This document shows positions 8,212 through 18,213 of a stretch of 64,000 nucleotides of DNA, piece by piece. The notes under the pieces were generated by a model. The model saw nothing but the letters and a program-made list of their open reading frames with translations, was not told where the DNA came from and did not search any database. This DNA comes from Salinarimonas rosea DSM 21201 (GTDB lineage Bacteria; Pseudomonadota; Alphaproteobacteria; Rhizobiales; Beijerinckiaceae): the NCBI RefSeq assembly GCF_000429045.1, contig NZ_AUBC01000013.1:1-64000 (forward strand), given 5' to 3'. How positions within the stretch are numbered: the first letter of the stretch is position 1; each line of letters starts with the position of its first letter. The position numbers were made by a program, and so were the translations under genes.

Positions 8212-9171
8212 TCAGCCGAGCGCGTCGAGGGCGGCGAGGTCGACGTTGGCGCCGCACAGGAGCACGCCCACCCGCTCGCCCGGCGCCGCCCGATAGGCGC
8301 CCGACATCAGCGCCGCCAGCGCCGCGGCGCCGCCGGGCTCGGTGGCGATGCGGAAGTCGCGCCACAGGAGGCGCTGCGCCGCCACGATCGCCTCGTCGTC
8401 GACCAGCGCCACGTGGTCGACGGTGGCGAGCGCGATCTCGGTGACGATGCGGCCGGCGGAGCGCGCGCCGAGGGAATCTGCGGCGATCGAGTTCACCTCG
8501 ACGTCGACGGGCTCTCCCGCCTCCAGCGCCGCGAACAGCGCACACGACCCGTTCGGCTCGACGCCCACCACCTTCACGCGCCCGCCGAACCAGGCGCCGA
8601 TGCCGGCGACGAGCCCGCCGCCGCCCACCGCGACGAGGACCGTGTCGAGGCCGCCGGCGGCGTCCTCCTCCCACTCGAGCGCGACCGTGCCCTGGCCGGC
8701 GATGGTCGCCTCGGCGTCGTAGGCGTGGATCGAGAGCGCGCCGGTGGCGGCGATGTGCATGCCGCAGGAGAACAGCGCATCGGCGTAGCGCGGCCCGCCG
8801 ATGCGCACGTCCGCGCCCATCCGGCGCACCACGTCGACCTTGGCGCGGGGCGAGATCTCCGGGACGAAGATCGTGGCCGCGTGGCCGAGCTCGCGGGCGG
8901 CATAGGCGACGGCGGCGCCGTGGTTGCCGCCGGACGCCGCCGCGACCCCGGCCTCCGGTACCTCCTCCGTCAGGAGATTGTTGAAGGCGCCGCGCGTCTT
9001 GAACGAGCCCGCGTGCTGGAGGAACTCGAGCTTGAGGGAGACCAGCCCCTCGTGCCCGAAGGCGTTCTCCAGCCGCCAGGTCGGCGTGCGGCGCACGTGG
9101 GGCGCGATGCGGCGGTGGGCGTCCTGGATGTCTCGGGGCGTGACGGGAAGCGGGCTCGCGGGGGCGGTCAT
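8212..9171 (-). CDS. PLP-dependent threonine/serine dehydratase-type enzyme
   Basis: 319 residues of fold-type II PLP enzyme. AGSFKTRGAFNNLL holds the Schiff-base lysine (K58), an SGGNHG substrate loop follows, and VAVGGGGLVAGIG is the phosphate-binding glycine loop. The expected reaction is deamination of threonine or serine, or possibly 3-hydroxyaspartate, to a 2-oxo acid and ammonia. There is no C-terminal ACT domain, so it is a catabolic or short form rather than the isoleucine-regulated biosynthetic IlvA. GGAGA precedes ATG 9171. Exact substrate cannot be read from sequence. Confidence 0.87.
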   Translation of the reverse strand: MTAPASPLPVTPRDIQDAHRRIAPHVRRTPTWRLENAFGHEGLVSLKLEFLQHAGSFKTRGAFNNLLTEEVPEAGVAAASGGNHGAAVAYAARELGHAATIFVPEISPRAKVDVVRRMGADVRIGGPRYADALFSCGMHIAATGALSIHAYDAEATIAGQGTVALEWEEDAAGGLDTVLVAVGGGGLVAGIGAWFGGRVKVVGVEPNGSCALFAALEAGEPVDVEVNSIAADSLGARSAGRIVTEIALATVDHVALVDDEAIVAAQRLLWRDFRIATEPGGAAALAALMSGAYRAAPGERVGVLLCGANVDLAALDALG

Positions 9172-9270
9172 CGGTGTCTCCGTGTCTGCCCCCTTCCTAG
9201 TCCGCCCCGGCGCGCCGCGCCAGGACGGGCCCGCCCGACCGGATTGGGCGAAACCGCGAGGCCCGCGCCA

Positions 9271-10026
9271 TCAGGCCCAGATCGCGACGGCGAGCCCGTG
9301 CGCGTCGCGCTCCGGCGGATCGGGGAACGGCCGCGCGGTTCCCGCAGAAAGGCGCCGGGCCACGACGAGGCAGGCGAGCGCGTCGATCAGGTCGTCGGGA
9401 CCCGCGCCGCGCGGGCGCTCGGCCGCGATCAGCGCGGGCGCGACGCCGGCGGCGCGGAGCAGCGCGCGGCGGGCGTCGAGGCCGGGCGGATGCGGGCGGC
9501 CGCGCACCTTCTTGGGCGTGTCGAGAGCCTGCTCGCCGTTCATGCGCCAGAAGGCGACCTCCGGATGGCTCTCGAACACGCGCGCCGCGTCCGCCGGCCG
9601 GGCGCGCAGGAGGACGTCGATCTCCCGCACCTTCGGGAAGAGCATGAAGCCCTGCTTGGAGACCTTGCGCGGCGGCGTCGAGGTCGCGAGCGCGGCGGCG
9701 CAGGCCTCCGCGAAGCCGTCGGCGTGGACCGCCGCGCGTGCGGGCATCGAGAACACGCTCGACTGGCGCGCGCCCAGCAGCGGTCGCACCGCCTGCTCCG
9801 CCGCCCGGCCGGGGCCGACGATGCGCTCGGGCAGGCCGATCGGCATGTCGACGGCGACGATCCGCGGCGCCTCGGGCGCGTCGAGGATCGCGGCGAGGTC
9901 CGGCGCCCCGCGCAGGCGCGGCGGCTCGGCGTCGTCGATGCGCGCGAAGGCGACGACCCAGCCGCCGCGGCAGCCGTCCGCACCGGCGATCCAGGGGGAG
10001 GAGGAGGGCGATGGAGGAGACGTCAT
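9271..10026 (-). CDS. DUF429 family protein (predicted RNase H-like nuclease)
   Basis: 251 residues from ATG 10026; the frame is open further upstream but that part is unconserved Arg-rich sequence. Typical DUF429 features are visible: an N-terminal GADGCRGGWVVA strand, VAVDMPIGLPE with the acidic residue of the RNase-H-like fold, FPKVREID and ESHPEVAFW in the middle, and a DDLIDALACLVVARRL helix. Biochemical function is unproven; the fold prediction suggests a nuclease. It is divergent from the AidB-like gene across 143 bp. Confidence 0.85.
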   Translation of the reverse strand: MTSPPSPSSSPWIAGADGCRGGWVVAFARIDDAEPPRLRGAPDLAAILDAPEAPRIVAVDMPIGLPERIVGPGRAAEQAVRPLLGARQSSVFSMPARAAVHADGFAEACAAALATSTPPRKVSKQGFMLFPKVREIDVLLRARPADAARVFESHPEVAFWRMNGEQALDTPKKVRGRPHPPGLDARRALLRAAGVAPALIAAERPRGAGPDDLIDALACLVVARRLSAGTARPFPDPPERDAHGLAVAIWA

Positions 10027-10169
10027 GCGAGGACCTCGATCAGCGGCGCCGGCCGCCCGTCGTGGCCACCATAGACCCCTCCGGCCGCAGGCCACAGAAG
10101 CGGGGCGTCGTCGCGCCCGACTCCACGGCCATGCTTGGTCGGATCGTCGACAACCGCTAGGATGCCGCC

Positions 10170-11894
10170 ATGACGTCCGAAACGACATCCGATATCCGGC
10201 AGGAGCCGCTCGCCGGCTCCGATGCCGCCGCGCCGCCGCTCGCGGAGCTCGCGACGCATGCGGTGACGAACCAGCCGCCGCCCTTCGGGCCGCGCGACCT
10301 CTTCGCCTCGGACCCGGCCTTCCGCGACGCGGCCCTGCGGGCGACGGGCGCCTGGGCCGAGCCCGCGCTCGCCGCGCTGGGCCGCGCCGCCGGCTCGGAC
10401 GCGGTGCGCGAGGCGGGCGTGCTGGCGAACCGCCATCCGCCCGAGCTCGTGACCTTCGATCGCTACGGCCGGCGCCTCGACGAGGTGCGCTTCCATCCGA
10501 GCTACCACGCGCTGATGCGCCTCGCGATGGAGCACCGCATCCACGACGTCGCCTGGGCGCGGGCGGCGGCCGGCGAGGGCGGCGGGCACGCGCTGCACGC
10601 GGCGCTGCTCGCGCTGTTCACCCAGGCCGAGGCCGGCGTGATGTGCCCGATCTCGATGACCTATGCGAGCGTTCCGGCGCTGCGGCGCCAGCCGGAGGTC
10701 GCGCAGGCCTGGCTCGACCGGCTGATCGGCGGGCGCTACGACCCCGTCCTGCGCCCCGCGTCCGAGAAGGCGGGCGTGACGCTGGGCATGGCGATGACGG
10801 AGAAGCAGGGCGGCTCGGACGTGCGGGCGAACGCCACGCGGGCCGAGCCCGCGGGTGCGGGCGGGCCCAGCGCGGACTACCGGCTCACGGGGCACAAGTG
10901 GTTCTGCTCGGCGCCGATGTCGGACGCCTTCCTGACGCTCGCAGTCGCGCCCGGCGGGCTATCCTGCCTTCTCGTCCCGCGCGTCCTGCCGGACGGCACG
11001 CGCAACGCGATCCACGTGATGCGCCTCAAGGACAAGCTCGGGAACCGCTCCAACGCATCCTCCGAGATCGAGTATCACGGCGCGCACGCAGTCCTGATCG
11101 GCGCGGAGGGCGAGGGCGTGCGCACCATCATCGAGATGGTGCACGGCACCCGGCTCGACACGGTCTTCGGGTCGCTCGGGATCATGCGCGCGGCGCTGGC
11201 GCAGGCGCACCACCACGTCCGTCACCGCCGCGCCTTCCAGCGCACGCTGATCGACCAGCCGGCGATGCGGGGCGTGATCGCCGACCTGCAGCTCGACTAC
11301 GAGGCCGCCGCCGCCCTCGCCTTCCGCGTCGCGCAGGCCTTCGATGCGAGCGGCGAGAGCGAGCGCGCCTTCGCCCGGCTCGGCGTCGCCCTCGCCAAGT
11401 ACCAGCTCAACAAGCGGGCACCGGGCTTCGTGGCCGAGTGCCTCGAATGCCTCGGCGGCGGCGGCTACGTCGAGGAGAGCGACCTGCCGCGGCTCTACCG
11501 GGAGGCGCCGCTCAACGGCATCTGGGAGGGATCGGGCAACGTCATCGCGCTCGACGTGCTGCGCACCCTGGCCCGCGCACCCGACGCCATGGCGGCGCTG
11601 GAGACCGAGCTCGCGGCCGCGACCGGCGCGGACCGGCGCCTCGACGCGGCGATCCGCGCGCTTCCCGGGGAGCTGCGCGCCGCCGCTGACGACGAGGGCG
11701 CGGCGCGCCGCACGTGCGAGCGTATCGCCCTGACGCTGCAGGGGGCGCTCCTCGTTCGCCACGCCCCGCCCGCAACCGCGGACGCGTTCTGCGCCGCGCG
11801 GCTCGCGGGCGACGGCGGCAGGGCCTACGGCACGCTGCCGGGCGCGACGGACATCGCGGCCGTCGCGGCCCGGGTCACCGACGGCGACGCTTGA
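10170..11894 (+). CDS. AidB-like acyl-CoA dehydrogenase family protein
   Basis: 574 residues with the AidB/isovaleryl-CoA dehydrogenase-like pattern: N-terminal TNQPPPFGPRDLF, PISMTYASVPALR, the FAD-binding stretch MTEKQGGSDVRAN, and IWEGSGNVIALDVLR near the C-terminus. AidB proteins are flavoproteins linked to the alkylation response and bind DNA; catalytic activity on CoA substrates is weak. A TTGGTC (10135-10140), 17 bp, TAGGAT (10158-10163) arrangement would start transcription near the ATG, so a leaderless message is possible. No LexA box was found here. Confidence 0.85.
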   Translation: MTSETTSDIRQEPLAGSDAAAPPLAELATHAVTNQPPPFGPRDLFASDPAFRDAALRATGAWAEPALAALGRAAGSDAVREAGVLANRHPPELVTFDRYGRRLDEVRFHPSYHALMRLAMEHRIHDVAWARAAAGEGGGHALHAALLALFTQAEAGVMCPISMTYASVPALRRQPEVAQAWLDRLIGGRYDPVLRPASEKAGVTLGMAMTEKQGGSDVRANATRAEPAGAGGPSADYRLTGHKWFCSAPMSDAFLTLAVAPGGLSCLLVPRVLPDGTRNAIHVMRLKDKLGNRSNASSEIEYHGAHAVLIGAEGEGVRTIIEMVHGTRLDTVFGSLGIMRAALAQAHHHVRHRRAFQRTLIDQPAMRGVIADLQLDYEAAAALAFRVAQAFDASGESERAFARLGVALAKYQLNKRAPGFVAECLECLGGGGYVEESDLPRLYREAPLNGIWEGSGNVIALDVLRTLARAPDAMAALETELAAATGADRRLDAAIRALPGELRAAADDEGAARRTCERIALTLQGALLVRHAPPATADAFCAARLAGDGGRAYGTLPGATDIAAVAARVTDGDA

Positions 11895-11958
11895 TCTGAC
11901 GCATTGACCCGGCCGCCCCCGGCGGGCAGCCTCCGGCGGAGAATTCCACAGGAGGTTC

Positions 11959-13698
11959 ATGCGGATGGAGGCTCACGTCGGCATCCCCTACCTGCGCGAG
12001 GTGATCGTCTTCCTCATCGCCGCGGGCGTGATGGTGCCGCTCTTTCACCGCATGCGCGTCTCGCCCGTGCTCGGCTACCTCGTGGTCGGCGGCGTCATCG
12101 GGCCGTTCGGGCTGGGCCTCCTCGTGGCGGACTTCCCGGTGCTGCGCTGGGCCGTCATCGACGACCTCGAGGGCGTGCAGGCGCTCGCCGAGCTCGGGGT
12201 GATCTTCCTCCTCTTCGTCATCGGCCTGGAATTGTCGCTCGAGCGGCTGTGGGCGATGCGCCGGCTCGTGTTCGGGCTCGGCTCCGCGCAGATCCTGATC
12301 ACCGGGACGATCATCGGCGTGATCGCCTGGGAGTTCGGCAACTCGATCCCGGCCTCCATCGTGCTCGGCGCCTGCCTGGCGCTGTCCTCGACCGCCATCG
12401 TCATGCAACTCCTGATGCAGCGGCGCCGGCTCGGCACGCCGCTCGGGCGCTCGTCCTTCTCGATCCTTCTGATGCAGGACCTCGCGGTCGTCCCGATCCT
12501 GTTCGTGGTGGGCGTGCTCGGGGCGAAGGTCGAGGGCAACCTCGGGGTCGATCTGGCGCTGGCGCTCGGCAAGGCGGCGCTGACCATCGGCGGCATCTAC
12601 GCCGTCGGCCGCCTCGTGCTGCGCCCGGCCCTGCGCATCGCCGCGCAGACCCGCAGTCCCGAGATGTTCATGGCGGCGATCCTGCTCACCGTCATCGGCA
12701 TCTCCGCCATCACCGGCGCCGCCGGCCTGTCGATGGCGCTCGGCGCCTTCCTCGCCGGGCTGCTGATCGCCGAGACGGAGTTCCGGCACGAGGTCGAGGT
12801 CGATATCGAGCCGTTCAAGGGGCTGATGCTGGGGCTGTTCTTCATGTCCGTGGGCATGGGGATCGACTGGCGGGTGATCGTCGAGGCGCCGTTCTGGATC
12901 TTCGCCTCCGTGGTGGGGCTCTTCGCGCTGAAGAGCCTCGTCACGGCGGGGCTGTGCGTCGCCTTCGGCCTGGGGCGCGCGACCGCGATCGAGGCGGGGC
13001 TCCTGCTCGGCCAGGGCGGCGAGTTCGCCTTCATCGTGGTGGGCCTCGCCATGAGCCTGGGCCTGATCCCGCCCGGCGTCGGGCAGTTCATGCTCATCGT
13101 CGCGGGCCTCACCATGCTGGTGACGCCGCTCGTCGCGCACGCCGCCGAGCGGCTCGCCGCGCGCATGGCGGGCGCGGACGGCACGGCCGAGCACGCGCTC
13201 GAGAGCATGGCCGAGGTCGAGGGCCACGTCGTGCTCGCCGGCTTCGGCCGCGTCGGGCGTACCCTCGTCGAGACCCTGCAGGCGGAGGCGATCCCCTTCG
13301 TCGCCATCGACGCCGACCCGAACGGTGTCGCGGCCGCGCGCAAGGAGGGGCTGCCGGTCTAGTTCGGCGACGCCTCCCGCCTCGATCTCCTCACCCGCGC
13401 CCACATCGCCGAGGCGAGCGCCGTCGTGCTCACGATGGACAACCCGAACGCGGCCGAGGCGATCGCCCGCGCCATCCGCCAGGCTTGGCCGATGATCCCG
13501 ATCTATGCCCGTGCGCGCGACCGCGCGCATGCGCACCGGCTGATCGAGGCGGGCGCGACCGTCGCGGTGCCGGAAGCCTTCGAGGCGAGCCTCCAGCTCG
13601 CCGGGCGCGTGCTGGAGGGCTTCGGCGTCGGCGAGGAGGTGGTGCGCCGCCGCCTCGACCATCAGCGGGGGCTGGAGAGCCTGGAGCCGGGACGCTAG
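11959..13698 (+). pseudogene. KefB/KefC-type K+/H+ antiporter interrupted by an in-frame amber codon
   Basis: The frame from ATG 11959 encodes a cation:proton antiporter-2 protein with about 12 membrane helices and a C-terminal Rossmann (RCK/TrkA-N) domain. That domain has the nucleotide loop GFGRVG. TAG at 13360-13362 falls within GLPV-stop-FGDASR; relatives have an aromatic residue, usually Tyr, there. The same frame then continues open to 13698 with intact RCK sequence. A single TAC/TAT to TAG change explains it. The product would lose about 112 residues and the regulatory domain would be broken. AGGAGG at 11950-11955 suits ATG 11965 at least as well as ATG 11959. Sequencing error or readthrough remain possible. 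Confidence 0.88.
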
Positions 13699-13749
13699 AT
13701 GCCGAGGACGCATGGCATCCGCGCACTGGCCGAGCTGGCCGCCTGAGGC

Positions 13750-16119
13750 TCAGCGCCGGTCACGCTCCCGGGCGCGGCGGAGCGCCTCGGCGAGGGCGCC
13801 CCCTGCCGGCGCGCCGCGCTCGGCGGGAGGCTTCCCGCGCGTGTCGTCGCGCCGCTCCCCGCGCGGCGCCTCGCCCCGTCCGCCCCCGGCCTTCTGGGCC
13901 GGGCGCCGCTCCTGGCCGGGCTCGTCGGAGAGGCGCATGGAGAGGCCGATGCGCTTTCGCGGCACGTCGACCTCCATCACCTTGACCTTCACCACGTCCC
14001 CGGGCTTCGCCACGGCGCGCGGGTCCTTCACGAAGCTCGTCGACATGGCCGAGACGTGGACGAGCCCGTCCTGGTGGACCCCGATGTCGACGAAGGCGCC
14101 GAAGGCGGCGACGTTGGTGACGACGCCCTCCAGCACCATGCCGGGCCGCAGGTCGGAGATCTTCTCGACGCCCTCGGCGAAGCTCGCGGTCTTGAAGGCC
14201 GGGCGCGGGTCGCGGCCGGGCTTCTCCAGCTCGGCGATGATGTCGGAGACGGTCGGCACGCCGAAGGTCTCGTCGGTGAAGCGCCGCGGGTCGAGCGCGC
14301 GCAGCGTCTTCGTGTCGCCGATGATGCGCACGACGTCGGCCTCGGTGAACTCCAGGATGCGCCGCACGACCGGATAGGCCTCCGGGTGGACACCGGAGCG
14401 GTCGAGCGGGTCCGCGCCGTCCTGGATGCGCAGGAAGCCGGCGGCGAGCTGGAAGGTCTTGGGCCCGAGGCCGGGCACCTTCATCAGCTCCTTGCGGGTG
14501 CGGAACGGCCCGGCCTCGTCGCGGCGCGCGACGATCGCCTTGGCGACGCCCTCGCCGAGCCCGGAGACCCGCGCGAGCAGCGGCGCGGACGCCGTGTTCA
14601 CCTCGACGCCGACCGCGTTCACGCAGTCCTCGACCACGGCGTCGAGGGCGCGGGAGAGGGCGTGCTCGGCGAGATCGTGCTGGTATTGTCCGACGCCGAT
14701 GGACTTCGGGTCGATCTTGACGAGCTCCGCCAGCGGGTCCTGCAGGCGCCGGGCGATCGAGACCGCGCCGCGCAGCGACACGTCGAGATCGGGCAATTCC
14801 TTGGAGGCGAAGGCGGAGGCCGAATAGACGGAGGCGCCCGCCTCCGAGACCATCACCTTCGTCGCCTTGCGGTCGGTGAGCCGCGCCACGAGCTCGCCGG
14901 CGAGCTTGTCGGTCTCGCGCGAGGCGGTGCCGTTGCCGATGGCGATCAGCTCGACGTCGTGGCGGCGAACCAGCGCTTCCAAGGCGTGGAGCGCCGCGTC
15001 CCAGCGCCGCTGCGGCTCGTGCGGGTAGATCGTGTCGGTGGCGACCACCTTGCCGGTGGCATCGACCACCGCGACCTTGACGCCCGTGCGAAAGCCGGGG
15101 TCGAGCCCCATCGTCGCCCGCGCGCCGGCGGGCGCGGCGAGCAGCAGGTCGCGCAGGTTCGCCGCGAAGACGCGAATGCTCTCCTCCTCCGCCTTCGCCC
15201 AGAGCCGGGCACGGGCGTCGAGCGCGACCGAGAGGGAGATCTTGGTGCGCCAGGCGAAGCCGGCTGCGCGCCCGAGCCAGGCGTCTCCCGGGCGTCCGCG
15301 ATCGGCGAGACGGAAGTGGGCGCGGATCTTGGCGGGGTAGGCGTCCTTCGCCGTGTCGGGGGCGTTCTCCGGGATCTCGGTGAGGGAGACCGAGAGCACC
15401 TCCTCCTTCTCGGCGCGGAAGATCGCCAGGATGCGGTGGGCCGGCAGGTCGGCGATCTTTCCGGAATAGCCGAAGTAGTCCGAGAACTTGGCGCCCGCCT
15501 GCTCCTTGCCCTCCCGGACGGTGGCGACGAGGCGCGCCTCGCGCCAGAAATCCTCGCGCAGGCGCCCGATCAGGTCCGCGTCCTCGGCGAACCGCTCGAC
15601 CAGGATGTGGCGCGCGCCCTCGAGCGCGGCGTCGACATCGGCGACACCTTTCCCGGCGTCGACGAAGGCGCGGGCCTGGTCCTCCGGCGCGCGCTCGGGA
15701 GACGCCATCAGCGCCTCGGCCAGCGGGCCGAGCCCAGCCTCGCGGGCGATCTGCGCCTTGGTGCGGCGCTTCGTCTTGTAGGGGAGGTAGAGATCCTCGA
15801 GCCGTGCCTTGGTGTCCGCCGCGGCGATGGCGGCGGCGAGCGCGTCGGTGAGCTTGCCCTGCTCGGCGATGGCGGCGCGAATCGCGGCACGCCGATCCTC
15901 CAGCTCGCGGAGGTAGCCCAGGCGCTCCTCCAGCGTGCGCAGCTGCGCATCGTCGAGGCCGCCGGTCGCCTCCTTGCGGTAGCGCGCGACGAAGGGAACG
16001 GTCGCGCCCTCGTCGAGGAGCGTCACCGCGGCGGCGACCTGCGCGTCCGCCACGCCGAGCTCGGCGGCGATGCCGCGGATGATGGTGCGGGCGGTGTCGC
16101 CCGCGTTTGTCTTCGTCAT
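13750..16119 (-). CDS. tex: Tex-family S1 RNA-binding transcription accessory protein
   Basis: 789 residues, the normal Tex length. The N-terminal helical region contains [18 protein letters not shown], the family hallmark. The YqgF/RNase-H-like domain has [16 protein letters not shown]. Helix-hairpin-helix repeats include [19 protein letters not shown]. An S1 domain (from about residue 652, [21 protein letters not shown]) precedes a charged, disordered tail rich in Arg, Gly and Pro. Tex binds nucleic acid and influences transcription and stress tolerance. The S1 domain and tail support RNA binding. It is convergent with the antiporter pseudogene. Confidence 0.95.
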   Translation of the reverse strand: MTKTNAGDTARTIIRGIAAELGVADAQVAAAVTLLDEGATVPFVARYRKEATGGLDDAQLRTLEERLGYLRELEDRRAAIRAAIAEQGKLTDALAAAIAAADTKARLEDLYLPYKTKRRTKAQIAREAGLGPLAEALMASPERAPEDQARAFVDAGKGVADVDAALEGARHILVERFAEDADLIGRLREDFWREARLVATVREGKEQAGAKFSDYFGYSGKIADLPAHRILAIFRAEKEEVLSVSLTEIPENAPDTAKDAYPAKIRAHFRLADRGRPGDAWLGRAAGFAWRTKISLSVALDARARLWAKAEEESIRVFAANLRDLLLAAPAGARATMGLDPGFRTGVKVAVVDATGKVVATDTIYPHEPQRRWDAALHALEALVRRHDVELIAIGNGTASRETDKLAGELVARLTDRKATKVMVSEAGASVYSASAFASKELPDLDVSLRGAVSIARRLQDPLAELVKIDPKSIGVGQYQHDLAEHALSRALDAVVEDCVNAVGVEVNTASAPLLARVSGLGEGVAKAIVARRDEAGPFRTRKELMKVPGLGPKTFQLAAGFLRIQDGADPLDRSGVHPEAYPVVRRILEFTEADVVRIIGDTKTLRALDPRRFTDETFGVPTVSDIIAELEKPGRDPRPAFKTASFAEGVEKISDLRPGMVLEGVVTNVAAFGAFVDIGVHQDGLVHVSAMSTSFVKDPRAVAKPGDVVKVKVMEVDVPRKRIGLSMRLSDEPGQERRPAQKAGGGRGEAPRGERRDDTRGKPPAERGAPAGGALAEALRRARERDRR

Positions 16120-16215
16120 GGCGCCTTCACCGAATCGCGTGATCGGAAAGGCGCAGGTGTAGCGCGCCCGCGGCGGCCGGCAAACCGCGCGCCGGACCGC
16201 CGCGGGCGGGCCGCG

Positions 16216-16287
16216 TCAGCGGCGGCGCCGCCTCAGGAAGCGGAACGCCTCGCGCAGCAGGAACGCGCGTCGGATGAAGCGGAACAT
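16216..16287 (-). CDS. Very short basic peptide (23 aa), possible gene
   Basis: ATG at 16287 is preceded on the minus strand by GGGAGA at about 8 nt spacing. The peptide starts MFRFIRRAFLLREAF and ends in a run of arginines before TGA. It would form an amphipathic helix and lies in the spacer upstream of tex. Similar basic micro-ORFs are sometimes annotated in Methylobacteriaceae, but coding status is unproven. Apart from this and the tex leader, the 240-bp spacer (16120-16359) shows nothing recognisable. Confidence 0.4.
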   Translation of the reverse strand: MFRFIRRAFLLREAFRFLRRRRR

Positions 16288-16359
16288 GGCTCGGTCTCCC
16301 GTCTGGTGTGGTCGCGGGAGAACGCGCGCCGGGGTGCGGGGTTCGCCGGCGCGCACCGC

Positions 16360-17175
16360 TCACCCCTGCGCCAGCAGCGCGTCGAGCGCCTCGGGCGATC
16401 CGACGGCGATCTCGCCGCGCCAGCGGGCGAGGTCGCCGTCCGGCGCCTCGAACCGCTCGAGCGGCACCCATCCCCCGCCGGGCGGGCGATGGCGCACGGC
16501 GCCGCCGCCGGCCCGTACCAACGCGATTCCGCCCGCGACGTCCCAGACGTTGGGCGCCGCGAAGCGCGCCGCCGCCAGCAGGCCGGCGGCGACGAAGGCG
16601 CACTCGAGCGCGGCCGAGCCGGTCTTGCGCAGGTCGAAGGGCCCCGTGCCCCGCGCGCCGCCCTCGGGCGTGCCGGCGAGCCGGCGGCGCACCGCCGGGT
16701 CCGGCGCGGGGTCGAGCGGGGTCTCGTCGAAGGCGAGGGCGCCGCCCTCCCGCGCGTGGTAGACGCCGGCGCGCAGCGCGTGGCTCGTCGAGCACCACAG
16801 CGCGCCCGCCACCGGCCGCCCGGCCTCGAGCACGCCGATCGAGGCGCAGAAGAGCGGAAAGCCGTTGACGAAATTCGTCGTCCCGTCCACCGGATCGACC
16901 GCCCAGACCACGTCGCTCCCGCGGGCGCGCCGGGGCGTCAGCTCCTCGCCGAGGACCCCGTGATCGGGGAAGCGCTCGGCCAGGATGGCGTGGATCAGCG
17001 TCTCGACCCCGTGGTCGACCTCGGAGACCGGATCGAGGAAGGCGCCTTCGGCCTGCGTCTTGTAGCGCACGTCGCGCCGCCCGCCGAGGGCCGAGACGAT
17101 CTCGGCGCCGGCGAGCCGGGCGAGCACGATGGCGCCGCGCTCGTAGGCGACGTGGGGATCGGTTGCGTCCGTCAT
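16360..17175 (-). CDS. Inositol monophosphatase family protein
   Basis: 271 residues with the Mg2+-dependent phosphatase motifs: GEELTPRR (first metal-binding acidic site), WAVDPVDGTTNFVNGFPLFCASIGV (the DPxDGTxN signature), and WDVAGGIALVRAGGGAV (distal Asp motif). It could act on inositol phosphate, a nucleoside bisphosphate or a related substrate. ATG 17175 overlaps the stop of the upstream diacylglycerol-kinase-like gene (ATGA), so the two are coupled and may share a lipid or inositol-phosphate pathway; that link is inferred. Confidence 0.9.
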   Translation of the reverse strand: MTDATDPHVAYERGAIVLARLAGAEIVSALGGRRDVRYKTQAEGAFLDPVSEVDHGVETLIHAILAERFPDHGVLGEELTPRRARGSDVVWAVDPVDGTTNFVNGFPLFCASIGVLEAGRPVAGALWCSTSHALRAGVYHAREGGALAFDETPLDPAPDPAVRRRLAGTPEGGARGTGPFDLRKTGSAALECAFVAAGLLAAARFAAPNVWDVAGGIALVRAGGGAVRHRPPGGGWVPLERFEAPDGDLARWRGEIAVGSPEALDALLAQG

Positions 17176-18107
17176 GGCGCGTTCTCCGGCGGTGATCGAG
17201 GCACGAGAATGCGAACGGAGTCGGTCCGCACGGCGAGCGTCATCGGCGCCGTGCCGGTTTCGCGAACGGCGAACGTGTCGTCGGCGCGCCAGGGCGTGCC
17301 CTCCGGCGCCCACACCCGCAGCCGCGCGGCGTGGCGGATCGCGACGGGCGCGGGCCCCTCGGGATCGGCGAGCCAGGCGCGGAAGGCGTCGCGGCGTTCC
17401 GGCGCGAGCGCGACGACGGCGAGCGTCTCCCCGCCGGCCGCGCGCGGGCACAGCGTCAGCGCGGGCCCGACGCGGCCGCAGACGAGGGCGGCGAGGAAGA
17501 GGACATCGTGCGTCTCCTGCGCGCCGTCGTCGAGGGCGAGGCGGATGCGCACCGGCGGTGCGGTCGCGAGCGTGCGGGCCAGCACCGCGCGCCCGTGCGC
17601 GATCTTCGGCGGCCCGTCGAGCCCCGATTCGCCCGCGGCACGCAGTCCCGCGGCCAGCGCGCCGAGGTCGAGCCCCTCGACGAGGGTGCTCTCGACGGGC
17701 GGGCTTTCGGCGGGGGCGCTTTCGGCGTCGCCGTCCACGAGGCGTGCCGTGCGCCAGGCGCGGGGGCGTGCGTCGTGGAGCGCCGCCCCGAGCGCGTCCG
17801 GCCCGATCGGGAGGCCGAGCGCATGGGCGACGTTGTTGCCGGTGCCGAGGGGGACGATCGCGAGCGGCGGGGCGTCGGGGCCGAGCGCGCGCATCACCCG
17901 CGCGACCGTGCCGTCCCCGCCCGCGGCGACGACGAGATCGCCGGGCGCGCCCGAGGCGGGCTCGGCGAGGGCCTCCTCCACGTCGTCCTCCTTGGTCGAG
18001 ACGACCCGCGTCTCGAACCCGGCGGCGACGAGCGTCGCGGCGAGCCTCGCGGCAGGAACCGGGTCCGCCCCGGCGGTGGGGTTGTAGACGAGCGTGGCGC
18101 GCGGCAT
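17172..18107 (-). CDS. Diacylglycerol/lipid kinase family protein (DAGK catalytic domain)
   Basis: 311 residues from ATG 18107, chosen because ATLVYNPTAG, the family's N-terminal strand, follows immediately. The nucleotide-binding motif VVAAGGDGTVARVM and PLGTGNNVAHALGLP mark the DAGK_cat fold shared by diacylglycerol, ceramide and YegS-type lipid kinases. The C-terminal beta-sandwich is present. The open frame upstream of 18107 has no family sequence. Substrate is not determinable. It is coupled to the downstream phosphatase and divergent from the FlgC-like gene. Confidence 0.88.
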   Translation of the reverse strand: MPRATLVYNPTAGADPVPAARLAATLVAAGFETRVVSTKEDDVEEALAEPASGAPGDLVVAAGGDGTVARVMRALGPDAPPLAIVPLGTGNNVAHALGLPIGPDALGAALHDARPRAWRTARLVDGDAESAPAESPPVESTLVEGLDLGALAAGLRAAGESGLDGPPKIAHGRAVLARTLATAPPVRIRLALDDGAQETHDVLFLAALVCGRVGPALTLCPRAAGGETLAVVALAPERRDAFRAWLADPEGPAPVAIRHAARLRVWAPEGTPWRADDTFAVRETGTAPMTLAVRTDSVRILVPRSPPENAP

Positions 18108-18213
18108 GGGCGGGCGACGCGCAGGCGCGTATCGGGGTTCCACCGCGCGGATCCGCGGCATTCGTGCGATCGCCGCAACGGGGCGGAAAGAAGGGCCGGC
18201 GTAGGCTCGCGTC

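Noticed and set aside
13363-13425. Frameshift as the cause of the broken antiporter
   Set aside because: The frame is the same before and after the stop and conserved residues resume immediately, so a substitution to TAG explains it without a length change.
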